From assembly GCF_963666145.1 (NCBI RefSeq), contig NZ_OY762614.1, forward strand, positions 5,508,501 through 5,572,500: a stretch of DNA of 64,000 nt. The letters are read 5' to 3'. The notes under the pieces are model-generated. The model was not told the DNA's origin. It did not search any database and saw nothing but the letters and a program-made list of their open reading frames with translations. Numbering within the stretch: the first letter of the stretch is position 1; the number at the start of each line of letters is the position of its first letter. Source of the stretch: an uncultured Desulfobacter sp. Lineage in GTDB: Bacteria > Desulfobacterota > Desulfobacteria > Desulfobacterales > Desulfobacteraceae. Position numbers and translations under genes: made by a program. This document shows positions 16,712 through 25,863 of the stretch, piece by piece.

Positions 16712-18460
16712 TTAAATCCAGTTTCGCAGTTTCTGGTAGTCACTGAGCATAAAATTCATTTCATCCTGGGTCAGGGTGGCACCGGAGTCTTCAAGGGGCT
16801 TGAAAAAAGCAGGCGTCAGGGTCTCGTCTTCCGGGGTCATGCCTTCCCGCAGGTTGAATTCCCGGGCCTGGGTCGCCACGTTCAGGGCGATGGCAGACAG
16901 GTTCTCCTTTGATCCGTCGATACCTGTTGCCGCCGTGATCATCTCACCAAGCAGTTCCCAGGGGTACAGATCCCGGTAAAACTTGCACAGGATCATGGTG
17001 TCAAACAAGGTGAGCCTGTCTTCAAAATCAATAAAGAGTTTTGCCTTGCCATCGGTCTGTTTGGGATCAATCATGCCGGCAAGTTCCGGTTTGTAAAAGG
17101 TCGCCCTAAGATGGCAAGCGCCACGGTCGGAAGATGCATATGCCAGGCCCATGCCCTTAAGCACCCTGGGCTCGTATCCCGCAGGCTCCATGCCCTTGAC
17201 ATGAACAGCCTCGTGCTCTAAACCATAAACCTTTGCCGCGTGGCGAATGCCCTGGGCCAGGGTTTGGCCGATGCCCGGTTCGTTGGCCACAATTTTGACA
17301 AGCAGGTCTTCGATGGCCTGGGCGTCACCAAAGTGGATGGCATAGTCTGATTTCCTCTGTTCATAGGCCATCATGGCAAAGGACGCCATATTTCCGGCCG
17401 TAATGGTGTCGATGCCTAAACTGTCGCAAACATGGTTGAGGCGGACAATCTCTTCGATCTCCTCTATCATGCACAGGCCGCCAAAGGTGTACAGGGTTTC
17501 GTACTCGGGCCCCTCAAGCACCAGTCCCTTGTGGGGGCCCTGCATAACCTTTGTCATCCGGCCGCAGGAGAGATAGCATTTGGCGCAGGCATGGGGCGTG
17601 ACGTCACATTGAGTGTGCAGGGCGTCTGCCGATATTTTTTCCCAATGGGGGGCGTATCCTTTGGTCCAGTACCGGGTGGGAAAAGCACCGGCATTGTTCA
17701 TGACCTTGACCATCTGGGAAGTGCCCATTGATTTGTAGGCCTGGACCACCGGATGCTCTTTGGCGTCTGCGGCCATTTTTTTGGACAGCTGAATCACCCC
17801 TTTTTTATCAAACACGTCGCGTTTTATGTTGCCGGCAAAAAAAATAGCCTTGATGTTTTTTGAGCCCATCACCGTCCCGGTACCGGCGCGACCTGCACAC
17901 CGCCATCCATCGTTTTTGATGATGGAAAATTTAACACCGGCCTCGGCCGCCGGGCCGATCACGCTGAGTCCGGTTTTCCAGCCTTTGGGATATTTGCCGC
18001 TGAATTCGGCTTTTACGGCTGACTCGGTCTCAAAGGTATCTTTGCCGGCAAGGTGGGCTGCATCATGGAAAAAGGCCCCTTCCGGGGTAATTTCCATCAG
18101 GGTCAGACCATCTGCCCGACCATGGATGACAATGGCGTCAAAGCCTGCAGCCGCTATGGCTTCGGGGACTTTGCCGCCCGAATAGGACTCGGCATAAAGA
18201 CCGGTCAACGGGGATTTTGTGAAAACACCGTACCTGGAACTGCCCCAGGTGGCGGTGCCGGTTACGGCGCCTGTGGCAAAGATCAGCCGGTTCTCCGGGG
18301 AAAGGGGATCGACACCCGGTGGGTTCAGTTCAGTCAGCAACCAGGTCGCCAGCCCCTTTCCTCCCAGAAATTTTTCATAAACCGATTGATCTACAGTATT
18401 GATCTCAACTTTCTGATTATACAGATCCACATAAAGGATCCGATTAAAAAAACCTTTCAT
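16712..18460 (-). CDS. Aldehyde:ferredoxin oxidoreductase (tungstopterin)
   Basis: The 582-residue protein shows the AOR layout. The N-terminal domain (residues 1-210) binds the two pterins and starts RILYVDLYNQKVEI, with FLGGKGLATWLL and the WGSSRYGVFTKSP segment. The [4Fe-4S] ligands are the CAKCYLSC block near residue 295 plus a Cys in TMILCKF near residue 495. The ATGAVTGT and GMEPAGYEPR blocks are typical. AOR oxidises aldehydes to acids with ferredoxin as acceptor, using a tungsten-bispyranopterin cofactor. It has its own promoter region upstream and a hairpin downstream. The gene lies beside a molybdate/tungstate-type binding protein and a chemoreceptor. Confidence 0.88.
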   Translation of the reverse strand: MKGFFNRILYVDLYNQKVEINTVDQSVYEKFLGGKGLATWLLTELNPPGVDPLSPENRLIFATGAVTGTATWGSSRYGVFTKSPLTGLYAESYSGGKVPEAIAAAGFDAIVIHGRADGLTLMEITPEGAFFHDAAHLAGKDTFETESAVKAEFSGKYPKGWKTGLSVIGPAAEAGVKFSIIKNDGWRCAGRAGTGTVMGSKNIKAIFFAGNIKRDVFDKKGVIQLSKKMAADAKEHPVVQAYKSMGTSQMVKVMNNAGAFPTRYWTKGYAPHWEKISADALHTQCDVTPHACAKCYLSCGRMTKVMQGPHKGLVLEGPEYETLYTFGGLCMIEEIEEIVRLNHVCDSLGIDTITAGNMASFAMMAYEQRKSDYAIHFGDAQAIEDLLVKIVANEPGIGQTLAQGIRHAAKVYGLEHEAVHVKGMEPAGYEPRVLKGMGLAYASSDRGACHLRATFYKPELAGMIDPKQTDGKAKLFIDFEDRLTLFDTMILCKFYRDLYPWELLGEMITAATGIDGSKENLSAIALNVATQAREFNLREGMTPEDETLTPAFFKPLEDSGATLTQDEMNFMLSDYQKLRNWI

Positions 18461-18884
18461 TTATATCTCCCACAGCTGTGATTCTTTATTTCGGGTCGGC
18501 GTTAACCAATCAGGTTAAATGTTATATATATCCTGAAAAAAATGCCGATTAACATGGGCTATCTAAATATTATTGTCAAGTTAATCAAGTCATTATTGAT
18601 TGAATAGTGTATAAAAATAATATTTTATCGTTAAACAGGATCTTTTAAGCACTGTTTACGCTGTTGTTGCAAGGCTTTTATGGATAACTGAAAAAAGCAA
18701 GGGCGGACATTTAAGCGAAGCGCTTGAAAAATAAGGATTCCATAGGTCAGGTAGGGTCGCAGGAAAACATTTCACCACATTTCCCGGTGTGAAAATGGTT
18801 GCAGATGCCCCCCATGAATTAAGCTATGGGAGGCTCAGTCTTTTTCTCTATTTTATGGAAGCAACATGTTTTGAAGTATCCGGA
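18461..18884. other. Intergenic region before the oxidoreductase gene
   Basis: No gene is supported. The part near 18460 must hold the oxidoreductase promoter (minus strand). Near 18807-18834 a weak hairpin, arms GCCNCCCAT and ATGGGNGGC with one mismatch, lies about 50 bases beyond the stop of the binding-protein gene and could end its transcript. A long AT-rich tract lies between. Confidence 0.35.
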
Positions 18885-19652
18885 TTAATCCGCCAGGCCA
18901 AATTTTTTAAAGATACTGTGTCCTTTGTTAGATGCTGCCGCTGCCAGAAACGCCTTTGCCTGCTCCTGATTTTTTGAATCGTTTAATACGGCCAGGACCA
19001 GTTTTTTCTTGTTGGCAAAGGCCTCATCTATGCGAAGTCCGTCCACAAATTTTTCATTTTCCTGCCAGGTTGAGACCGCATACCAGTTAATACTCACATC
19101 TGCTTTATCTGCTTTAATGGCATTGACCAGACTTTCTGAATGAAGTGTGATTGTGGCTCTGGCTTTTACTTGGTCAAAATTGCCATAAGTTGTTAGAATT
19201 TTTTGTGTTTCCTTTCCTATGCTTCCCCTTTCAGCAGACCCGATTATTACTTTGTACTGTTCATCTGTCAGTGCCGAGAGCTCTGGCGGAATACCTTTGG
19301 GATTCCCCTTTTTTACAAAAATAGCGGCCTGGTTATATCCTACTTCCGATTTATCAACGACCAGGCCTGGATGCTCGGCTTCAATTTTTTTCACATAAGA
19401 GTCGGAACCCGGCAAAAAAAGATCACCGTTTTTATTTTTTAACAACAGCTCCATTAATTTGCCTGAACCCCCTTTGACAAATTGCACTTTGCATCCAGTG
19501 TCTTTTTCAAAATCTTTTGAAATTTCAACCATGGGTTTTACCATGGTGATGCCACAGTAGATGACCAGCTTGCAGGTGGAGTCTGCGGCCCATAAAAGAG
19601 ATGGCATAACAACGAAAAGAAACACGATTGAACAGGTGATTTTTTTAATCAT
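18885..19652 (-). CDS. Periplasmic ModA/WtpA-like substrate-binding protein
   Basis: A cleaved signal peptide (cut near AWAAD, residue 23) leads to a two-lobed binding protein of about 230 residues. The LVIYCGITMVKPMVEISKDFEKDTG opening region, with a GGSGKLMELL segment and a GDLFLPGSDSYVKK block, resembles ModA and WtpA, which bind molybdate or tungstate. There is no permease or ATPase gene beside it; it follows a methyl-accepting chemotaxis gene by 38 bases on the same strand. It may therefore serve chemosensing rather than, or as well as, transport. The ligand is not shown by the sequence. Confidence 0.7.
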   Translation of the reverse strand: MIKKITCSIVFLFVVMPSLLWAADSTCKLVIYCGITMVKPMVEISKDFEKDTGCKVQFVKGGSGKLMELLLKNKNGDLFLPGSDSYVKKIEAEHPGLVVDKSEVGYNQAAIFVKKGNPKGIPPELSALTDEQYKVIIGSAERGSIGKETQKILTTYGNFDQVKARATITLHSESLVNAIKADKADVSINWYAVSTWQENEKFVDGLRIDEAFANKKKLVLAVLNDSKNQEQAKAFLAAAASNKGHSIFKKFGLAD

Positions 19653-19690
19653 TTTTTTTCCTTTTTTAAGGTTTTAATTTAGTTAAAAAT

Positions 19691-21472
19691 TTATAGTTGA
19701 AACTGTTCTACTGTATGAAACAGTTTTGATGCGATCTCATTTAATTCATCACTTTTGCCTTTGACATTTAGACTCTCTTGGGAGGTCACAGCCGACTCCT
19801 GGGTGAGCATCCCGCTTTGCTCCGTGATTCTGGTGGAAAAAACTGAATTTTGCGTTATTCGATCTGTGATCTCTTTGATGCCCATCAATACCGATGAAAT
19901 ATTATCGGAAATTTCGTTTGTTTTGCCGGATTGTACTTCCAGGGATTCCACCATACTGTCTGCTCGTTTATCGACTTTGTCAATCAACTGGGTGATTTCA
20001 GAAATTTCTTCCAGGACCTGTTTTGTGGAATTTTGAATGCCTTGCACATGCTGTTTAATCTCCATTGTTGCCTCGGTGGTTTTCTGGGCCAGATCTTTGA
20101 TCTCATTGGCAACCACGGCGAACCCTTTTCCTGCTTCTCCCGCTCTGGCCGATTCAATGGTGGCATTGAGCGCAAGCAGATTTGTACTCTCGGAAATGTC
20201 GGTAATCGTTTCTGTTATTTGGGTGATGCTCTTTGCGCTTTCTCCAAGTACATTTGTTGTTTGCAAAACGGTTTGCCCGCACCCGAATGCCTGGGAACTG
20301 ATTTTTTTCATACCTTCTGACGCCTTAACAGAGGTTGCAATGATCGCGTTCATTTCATCCGTAGAATTGACGATAACATTAATATTTGTGGCTGCCAGTT
20401 GTGTCGCCTGTTTAACATCATTGATGTTAGCGTTCATGGTTTGGGCTGCATCGTAAACACTTTTCGCGTTGTTATCTGTTTTCTTTGAGACTGAGGACAG
20501 ATTGTCTGATACTTCGGATAATTTTTTTGAAGAGCTGGATAACAACATAGCATTCTCTTTTAGTTCGTTGAAAATTTTGCTTAAACTTGAAACCATTTCA
20601 TTCAACGACCGTATAAGTATGCCAAGTTCATCTTTCCTGTCACTTTTGATTGTTTCTGTAAAATTTCCTTTTGCAATCTGTTCGGCGAATTGAACACTGA
20701 GCAGAATGGGTTTGACAATGGAACCGGCTATGAAAAATACAAGGCAGCCCACAATAATGAATGTGAAAGACATGATAACAATCAATTTAACATTCATAGT
20801 TTTTTGGGCCTTTAAGGAAAGGGATGACGAAGATTTATTTATATCGTCAATCGCTTGTTTTTGCTGGGTCGTTATACCCGTGACCACTTCATTGTTTTTT
20901 GAAATGATTTCGGAAAACATCTCCTCTATTCTGGATATTGCCTCCATGCTTTCAAGGTTTACCTGAAGCGTTACAGTTAAATAATTAAAATCGTCTTTGA
21001 TGGTGTGCACAAATTCTTTCTGCATGTTACCGGAGAGGTGGGTTCCCCGGGAAAATATTTCATCGTCAGAAGGTTTTTCAGCTGTGACAAATTGTATCCA
21101 TGAAATCGCAGGGTTTTCAGCCAGCAGGGTTTCAATGTTTTTCTCCGCTTTTTCGATTTCAAAATTAATTAAAAGCGGGAAAATCTGGTTGGCTATTGAT
21201 TTGGTCAGGGTCCCATACGATGAGATATACAGGCTTGTAACGATTTTTTGGGTTGTTTCAGTTGATTGATTAAGTTTTTGCTGGATATCCTGAAAGTTTA
21301 TAGATAGGGACTCAATCAAGCGTTCATCCTTTTTGATTACATTCTCGATAATGGCATCTGTCAGATGGGCGTCTTTTTGCCTGATTTCGTAATTCACCAT
21401 TCTTAGAAGGCATAAAAAAGCGATGAACAGAAGAATGAGCAAATAATAATTGAGTTTTGCACGAATTCCCAT
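19691..21472 (-). CDS. Methyl-accepting chemotaxis protein
   Basis: Layout: TM1 near residues 8-25, an extracytoplasmic helical sensor of about 200 residues, TM2 near residues 230-254, a HAMP domain (VQFAEQIAKGNF, then GILIRSLNEM), and a long coiled-coil signalling domain. The hairpin tip is recognised by NLLALNATIESARAGEAGKG and GFAVVANEIKDLAQKT, which bind CheW and CheA. It ends without a CheR pentapeptide. The gene sits upstream of a ModA-like binding protein and is probably co-transcribed with it, so binding-protein-mediated sensing is a reasonable idea. The ligand is unknown. Confidence 0.85.
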   Translation of the reverse strand: MGIRAKLNYYLLILLFIAFLCLLRMVNYEIRQKDAHLTDAIIENVIKKDERLIESLSINFQDIQQKLNQSTETTQKIVTSLYISSYGTLTKSIANQIFPLLINFEIEKAEKNIETLLAENPAISWIQFVTAEKPSDDEIFSRGTHLSGNMQKEFVHTIKDDFNYLTVTLQVNLESMEAISRIEEMFSEIISKNNEVVTGITTQQKQAIDDINKSSSSLSLKAQKTMNVKLIVIMSFTFIIVGCLVFFIAGSIVKPILLSVQFAEQIAKGNFTETIKSDRKDELGILIRSLNEMVSSLSKIFNELKENAMLLSSSSKKLSEVSDNLSSVSKKTDNNAKSVYDAAQTMNANINDVKQATQLAATNINVIVNSTDEMNAIIATSVKASEGMKKISSQAFGCGQTVLQTTNVLGESAKSITQITETITDISESTNLLALNATIESARAGEAGKGFAVVANEIKDLAQKTTEATMEIKQHVQGIQNSTKQVLEEISEITQLIDKVDKRADSMVESLEVQSGKTNEISDNISSVLMGIKEITDRITQNSVFSTRITEQSGMLTQESAVTSQESLNVKGKSDELNEIASKLFHTVEQFQL

Positions 21473-21644
21473 AATTTTTAATCCTTTTTAAGATTAGACA
21501 AAATTGGGGAGAATTTTTCAGAGATGTAATAAAATAACAAAATATTTTCGCTTTTGCAAAGCGCAATCAGTAATTTTAAAAAAGTTCAGAGATTGCTTTG
21601 AATGGCCGATAATAAATAAAACCACTAAACAGGGAGAATGGACC

Positions 21645-22178
21645 ATGACAAATGCGCCTGGCAGTATAAATTCCTTTACCGGGATGGAATATACATTATT
21701 TCAGTCACGCAACAGGGTTTCAGAAAATAATTCGGTTTCAAACGTATCAATGGAGACTAAAATTATTCAATTCAGCCTGGAGGTTAGGACCGGTACCCGG
21801 CAAAATATTGGGACCCAGGATGCCCTTGCCCGGTTTAACCAGCTTGATCCTGAGCTGAAAGCCTCTTTGACCTATAACGGTAAACCCATTTCCGAATTGT
21901 CTCCCGAGCAGGCTGGGGAGCTTGTCAGTGAAGACGGCTATTTCGGCGTGGATCAGACATCCCAGCGCATTGCTGATTTTGTAATCATGGGTGCCGGTGA
22001 TGATATGGAAAAGTTGAAAGCCGGACGGGAAGGGGTCCTTCAAGGATTTGAAGACGCGGAAAAAGCCTGGGGAGGCAAATTGCCCGACATATCCTATGAA
22101 ACCCTGGCAAAGACCTTGGAAACCATTGACGAAAAAATCCGGGAGAATGGCGGCTCAGTTGTTGATGTGAGTATTTGA
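21645..22178 (+). CDS. Hypothetical protein, DUF5610-like C-terminal region
   Basis: A 177-residue soluble protein with no signal peptide or membrane helix. Its C-terminal part (TSQRIADFVIMGAGDDMEKL, then EGVLQGFEDAEKAWGGKLPD and a closing ETIDEKI helix) resembles proteins grouped under DUF5610, which occur in many deltaproteobacteria; this is a recalled family likeness rather than a firm match. The ATG at 21645 is preceded by GGGAGAA at normal distance, while the frame open further upstream has no site. It stands alone, divergent from the chemoreceptor gene, and ends before a hairpin shared with the amidase gene. Function is unknown. Confidence 0.6.
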   Translation: MTNAPGSINSFTGMEYTLFQSRNRVSENNSVSNVSMETKIIQFSLEVRTGTRQNIGTQDALARFNQLDPELKASLTYNGKPISELSPEQAGELVSEDGYFGVDQTSQRIADFVIMGAGDDMEKLKAGREGVLQGFEDAEKAWGGKLPDISYETLAKTLETIDEKIRENGGSVVDVSI

Positions 22179-22213
22179 GGATTCGTGTTTATAAACATAA
22201 TGGATTTAAGAAA

Positions 22214-22254
22214 TGCCAGACCTTATCCTGATGCGCCCGAATAAAGGCCTGGCA
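22214..22254. terminator. Imperfect hairpin between convergent genes
   Basis: Arms TGCCAGACCTTAT and ATAAAGGCCTGGCA pair with one bulge and a mismatch, in the 83-base gap between the hypothetical gene (plus) and the amidase gene (minus). A T-rich flank is short, so this is a likely but weak bidirectional terminator. Confidence 0.5.
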
Positions 22255-22261
22255 TAGTCAA

Positions 22262-23140
22262 TCACTTCAAATTTATGTCACCGTCAAGGGTTCCAATCGT
22301 TGCGTACTCGTCCGGACGCCGGTCCCGGAACAGCCCCCAGCCCGCCCGCATGTTTTCAATTTCTTTGAAATCAAAAGAGACGATTTTAATATCTTCGGTT
22401 TCACGGTCACACTGGGCAAGAATCTCTCCGGTGTTGCCGGTGATAAATGAGGTGCCGTAAAAGGTGATTTCAACATCCCGGTCGCTTTCTGTGCCGATTC
22501 GGTTGGAGGCACACACCGGCATCACATTGGCCGCGGAATGACCCTGCATGGCTCGCTGCCAGTGGGGCTGGGAATCATACCCCGGCATTTTGGGTTCAGA
22601 TCCGATGGCCGTGGGGTACAGCAAAATATCCGCCCCCATGAGCGCCATGCTGCGTGCGGTTTCCGGAAACCATTGGTCCCAGCAGATGCCGACCCCTACC
22701 TTACCGAATCGGGTATTCCACACCTTAAAACCTGTGTCTCCCGGGCTGAAATAATATTTTTCTTCATAGCCAGGTCCCTGGGGAATATGGGTTTTTCGGT
22801 AGATCCCGAGGACAGAACCGTCGGCGTCAATCATGGCCACACTGTTGAAATAGGCTTGGTTGGCCTGCTCAAAAAAGCTGATGGGCAGCACCACCCCAAG
22901 TTCTTTGGCCAGACTGCTGAACCGTTTGATCAGATCACTGTCATCTGCGTTCTGAGCCAGGGAAAAATAGCTGAAGTCTTCTACTTTGCAAAAATAGGGG
23001 CCTGAAAACAGCTCCTGGAGCAGGATGATATTTGCGCCTTGGGCCGCAGCCTTGCGCACAATCGTTTCCGCCTTTTTTACATTGGTTTCATAGGTGTTGC
23101 TGCAGGCCGTCTGGGTGACTGCAACCTTTATTTTTTCCAT
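22262..23140 (-). CDS. aguB: N-carbamoylputrescine amidohydrolase (nitrilase superfamily)
   Basis: A nitrilase-superfamily enzyme of 292 residues that converts N-carbamoylputrescine to putrescine, CO2 and ammonia. The catalytic triad is visible: Glu43 in LLQELFSGPY, Lys116 in YRKTHIPQGPGYEEKYYF and Cys153 in VGVGICWDQWFPE. These sequence contexts are close to AguB of plants and bacteria. The gene lies 11 bases after agmatine deiminase, its pathway partner, on the same strand, and the pair would complete agmatine-to-putrescine conversion. The gene is in the polyamine island, probably under the TetR-type regulator at 33091. Confidence 0.9.
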   Translation of the reverse strand: MEKIKVAVTQTACSNTYETNVKKAETIVRKAAAQGANIILLQELFSGPYFCKVEDFSYFSLAQNADDSDLIKRFSSLAKELGVVLPISFFEQANQAYFNSVAMIDADGSVLGIYRKTHIPQGPGYEEKYYFSPGDTGFKVWNTRFGKVGVGICWDQWFPETARSMALMGADILLYPTAIGSEPKMPGYDSQPHWQRAMQGHSAANVMPVCASNRIGTESDRDVEITFYGTSFITGNTGEILAQCDRETEDIKIVSFDFKEIENMRAGWGLFRDRRPDEYATIGTLDGDINLK

Positions 23141-23151
23141 GTTCCCTTCCC

Positions 23152-24258
23152 TTAAAATGGTGGCAGGGCAATGCCCGAAGGCTGCTGCTGGGTGATACAG
23201 TGTATCCCTCCGCCGCCCGCAAAAATGGGCAGGCTCGGTATCTGGATAACGGTGCGGTCCGGGAAGATTGACTGCATAATTTCTTTTGCCTGCTCATCTG
23301 CCGGATCATCAAATGCGGACATTATAATGGCGCCGTTGGGCATATAAAAATTAATATATGACAGATCCATGCGCTCCCCGTTCCATTTCTGGGGTTCAGG
23401 CTGGGGGATATCCATGATTTCTATAACATTGCCTGCAACATCAACAGCGCCGGTGAGCCTTTGTCTGGCATCCTGTGTCACGGCGAAATTAGGGTCATCC
23501 GGATCAATGCAGTTGTTTAACAAAATCACTCCAGGCCGCGCAAAGCTAGCCAGAATGTCCACATGGCCTGTGGTCTCATCCCCGTCAAGGCCGTTGGCCA
23601 GCCACAACACTTTATCGATGCCCAGGTAGGTCTTAAAAATGGCTTCGAAATCAGCTTTTGTGAATCCCACGTTACGTTTGGGGTCCAGCAGACATTGCTC
23701 GGTGGTGATCAGTGTGCCCTGGCCGTCCACATGGATGGAACCGCCTTCCAGGATAAAAGGGGCCGTGTACCGCCGCATGGACAGGTGGCGCAGGATGTCG
23801 ATGGCCATGGCCTCATCACAGGGGCCTGTGATGGGGTAGTGGCCCCATCCGGTAAAGCCCCAGTCGATCCCGGCCACATTGCCTTTTTTATCCCTCACAA
23901 AGGTGGGTGCACTGTCCCGGGCCCAGGAGTCAAAACATGTGGCATCAACCAGGGTGACGCACTTGCCTAACAGGTTTTCAGCTTCAGTTCGCTGCTCGGG
24001 ATTGACCAGCATATATACCGGTTCAAAATCGGCAATGGCCCGGGCCACCTTTGCATAGGTTTGTTTGGCTTCTTGCAGCACGCCCTTGAAACATTGTTCA
24101 GAGCAGGGCCACACCATCCAGCAGGCATCATGATGCTCCCATTCAGCCGGCATGGTCAGCCCGTCACTTTGGGGGGTGCGTACAGGGATTGAGAAAAAAC
24201 CGTTTGCCGGGGGACCGGCCAGTGGATGGTCCCCCTGAATCTGTATTAATTTTGTCAT
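23152..24258 (-). CDS. aguA: Agmatine deiminase
   Basis: A 368-residue member of the guanidino-modifying superfamily that hydrolyses agmatine to N-carbamoylputrescine and ammonia. Key segments: MPAEWEHHDACWMVWP near the N-terminus (W and H lining the pocket), an FDSWARDSAP block, FILEGGSIHVDGQGT, HVDILASFARPG, and the catalytic Cys in GGGGIHCITQQQP near the end. The ATG at 24258 begins TKLIQIQ and has an AAGAAG-type site; the frame opens far upstream into the dehydrogenase gene and that part is not conserved. Start distance to the dehydrogenase stop is 26 bases, so the genes are co-transcribed. Confidence 0.9.
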   Translation of the reverse strand: MTKLIQIQGDHPLAGPPANGFFSIPVRTPQSDGLTMPAEWEHHDACWMVWPCSEQCFKGVLQEAKQTYAKVARAIADFEPVYMLVNPEQRTEAENLLGKCVTLVDATCFDSWARDSAPTFVRDKKGNVAGIDWGFTGWGHYPITGPCDEAMAIDILRHLSMRRYTAPFILEGGSIHVDGQGTLITTEQCLLDPKRNVGFTKADFEAIFKTYLGIDKVLWLANGLDGDETTGHVDILASFARPGVILLNNCIDPDDPNFAVTQDARQRLTGAVDVAGNVIEIMDIPQPEPQKWNGERMDLSYINFYMPNGAIIMSAFDDPADEQAKEIMQSIFPDRTVIQIPSLPIFAGGGGIHCITQQQPSGIALPPF

Positions 24259-24284
24259 GTATCTTCTTGTGTTTTTAACGTTTG

Positions 24285-25703
24285 TTAAACGGTGGTATTG
24301 ACCATTACATGTTTGGTCACCAGATAATCGCCAACCGCCTCGGCGGAGAGATCCTTGCCGAATCCGGACTGTTTGAACCCGCCGTGGGGCGCTTCGGAAA
24401 CCAGGGGCAGGTGGTCGTTCACCCACACGCATCCGAACTCAAGGGCCTTGGCCACCCGCATGGCGCGTGCCACATCACGGGTAAATACGGATGAGGCCAG
24501 TCCGAATACCGTGTCATTGGCCATGGCAAGGCCTTCAGACTCTTCTTTAAAGCTCTGGATGGTAATAACAGGGCCAAAGACCTCTTTTTGTACAATTTCC
24601 GAATCCTGGGCCACGTTGTCAATGACGGTGGGTGTATAAAAATAACCCGGACCATCCAATATTTTGCCGCCGCACAGGATGTTGCCACCGGCTGCCTTGG
24701 CCCGCTGGACAAACCCGTCCACCGCCAGCATATGTTCTTTGGAGATCATGGAACCCATCATGGTGTCGCTGTCAAAGGGATTGCCCACCTTTACCGCCTT
24801 CATGGCCTCTACAAGTTTAGCGGTAACCTCTTTAACAATGGACTCATGGCAAATAACCCGGGTGGCTGCGGTGCAGTCCTGGCCGGAGTTGCAAAATGCC
24901 CCAACAGAAGCTTTGGCCGCCACAAGGTCAGGATCTGCATCCTGGAATACCATGAGAGGGGCTTTGCCGCCCAGTTCCAGATGAACCCGTTTGATGGATT
25001 CGGCAGAGCTTTGCATGATGGCGGCCCCAGTGCTTGTGGCACCGGTCACGGAAATCATGCGGATATCTTTGTGATTTACAATGGCAGGACCCACATTTCC
25101 GGTGATTACATTGACTACCCCGTCAGGAATACCGGCTTTTTTGGACAGCTCTCCCAGCATCAGCGAGGTACGAGGGGTCAGACTTGCCGGTTTTAATACA
25201 GTGGTACACCCGGCAGCAAGGGCCGGGCCGATCTTCCACACAGCCATGAGCAACGGATAGTTCCAGGGGGCAATCTGGCCCACCACGCCAACGGGTTCCC
25301 GGCGGTAGATGGTGGTGTATCCACTTGTGTATTCCCCTGCGTGATGACCGCTGTTGTCCCGGGCCGCCCCTGCAAAAAAGCGCATATTGTCGATGCAGAA
25401 GGGCAGATCCCCGCCAAGACTTAAAAATTCATAGGGCTTGCCGGTGTCCTCGCTCTCTGTTTTGGCCAGTTCTTCGATGTTTTCCTGCATGAGGTCTGCC
25501 AGTTTCCACATCAGCATGCTGCGATCCCGTGGGGGCATGGCGCTCCATGCCGGAAAGGCTGCTTTTGCGGCAGCAACGGCTTTGGCCACATCTGAGGCAC
25601 CGGCCTTGGCAACCTGGTCGATAATTTCTCCTGTTGCAGGATTCTCTATGTCCAGAACACCTTCTGAACCATCACACCATTGGCCATTGATCCAAAGTTT
25701 CAT
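24285..25703 (-). CDS. Aminobutyraldehyde/betaine-aldehyde-type dehydrogenase
   Basis: An NAD(P)-dependent aldehyde dehydrogenase of 472 residues, full length. The catalytic Cys is in the NSGQDCTAATR segment and the general base Glu in VHLELGGKAPL. The nucleotide-binding segment APWNYPLLMAVWKIGPALAAG is intact. In a putrescine cluster its role is to oxidise 4-aminobutanal made by the aminotransferase to 4-aminobutyrate; the family (PatD/YdcW/BetB) also takes other aminoaldehydes. It sits upstream of agmatine deiminase on the same strand. A nested palindromic repeat separates it from the aminotransferase gene. Confidence 0.88.
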   Translation of the reverse strand: MKLWINGQWCDGSEGVLDIENPATGEIIDQVAKAGASDVAKAVAAAKAAFPAWSAMPPRDRSMLMWKLADLMQENIEELAKTESEDTGKPYEFLSLGGDLPFCIDNMRFFAGAARDNSGHHAGEYTSGYTTIYRREPVGVVGQIAPWNYPLLMAVWKIGPALAAGCTTVLKPASLTPRTSLMLGELSKKAGIPDGVVNVITGNVGPAIVNHKDIRMISVTGATSTGAAIMQSSAESIKRVHLELGGKAPLMVFQDADPDLVAAKASVGAFCNSGQDCTAATRVICHESIVKEVTAKLVEAMKAVKVGNPFDSDTMMGSMISKEHMLAVDGFVQRAKAAGGNILCGGKILDGPGYFYTPTVIDNVAQDSEIVQKEVFGPVITIQSFKEESEGLAMANDTVFGLASSVFTRDVARAMRVAKALEFGCVWVNDHLPLVSEAPHGGFKQSGFGKDLSAEAVGDYLVTKHVMVNTTV

Positions 25704-25722
25704 ACCATTCTCCTTTATTTGT

Positions 25723-25843
25723 GTTTGAATGAAGATTCACCCACCTGCGGCGTTGCATACAAATTTAACATCCTCACAACCATTAGGTTGCTCCGGTATT
25801 AAATTTGTATGCGCCTTGCATCTGGGTAAATTCCCATTCAAAC
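25723..25843. repeat. Nested palindromic repeat, copy 1
   Basis: A 121-base element made of nested inverted repeats: outer arms GTTTGAATG and CATTCAAAC, next ATTCACCCA with TGGGTAAAT, then a perfect 14-bp inner stem (GCATACAAATTTAA, 25755-25768, with its complement at 25799-25812). The inner stem encloses a core whose reverse complement reads ACCGGAGCAACCT then AATGGTTGTGAGGAT. The same core occurs in the copy at 28943-29064, in the opposite orientation. The inner stem sequence differs between copies but stays self-complementary in each. It fills the gap between the dehydrogenase and aminotransferase genes. Confidence 0.85.
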
Positions 25844-25863
25844 ACGGGGTTCTGTTTGGGTTT

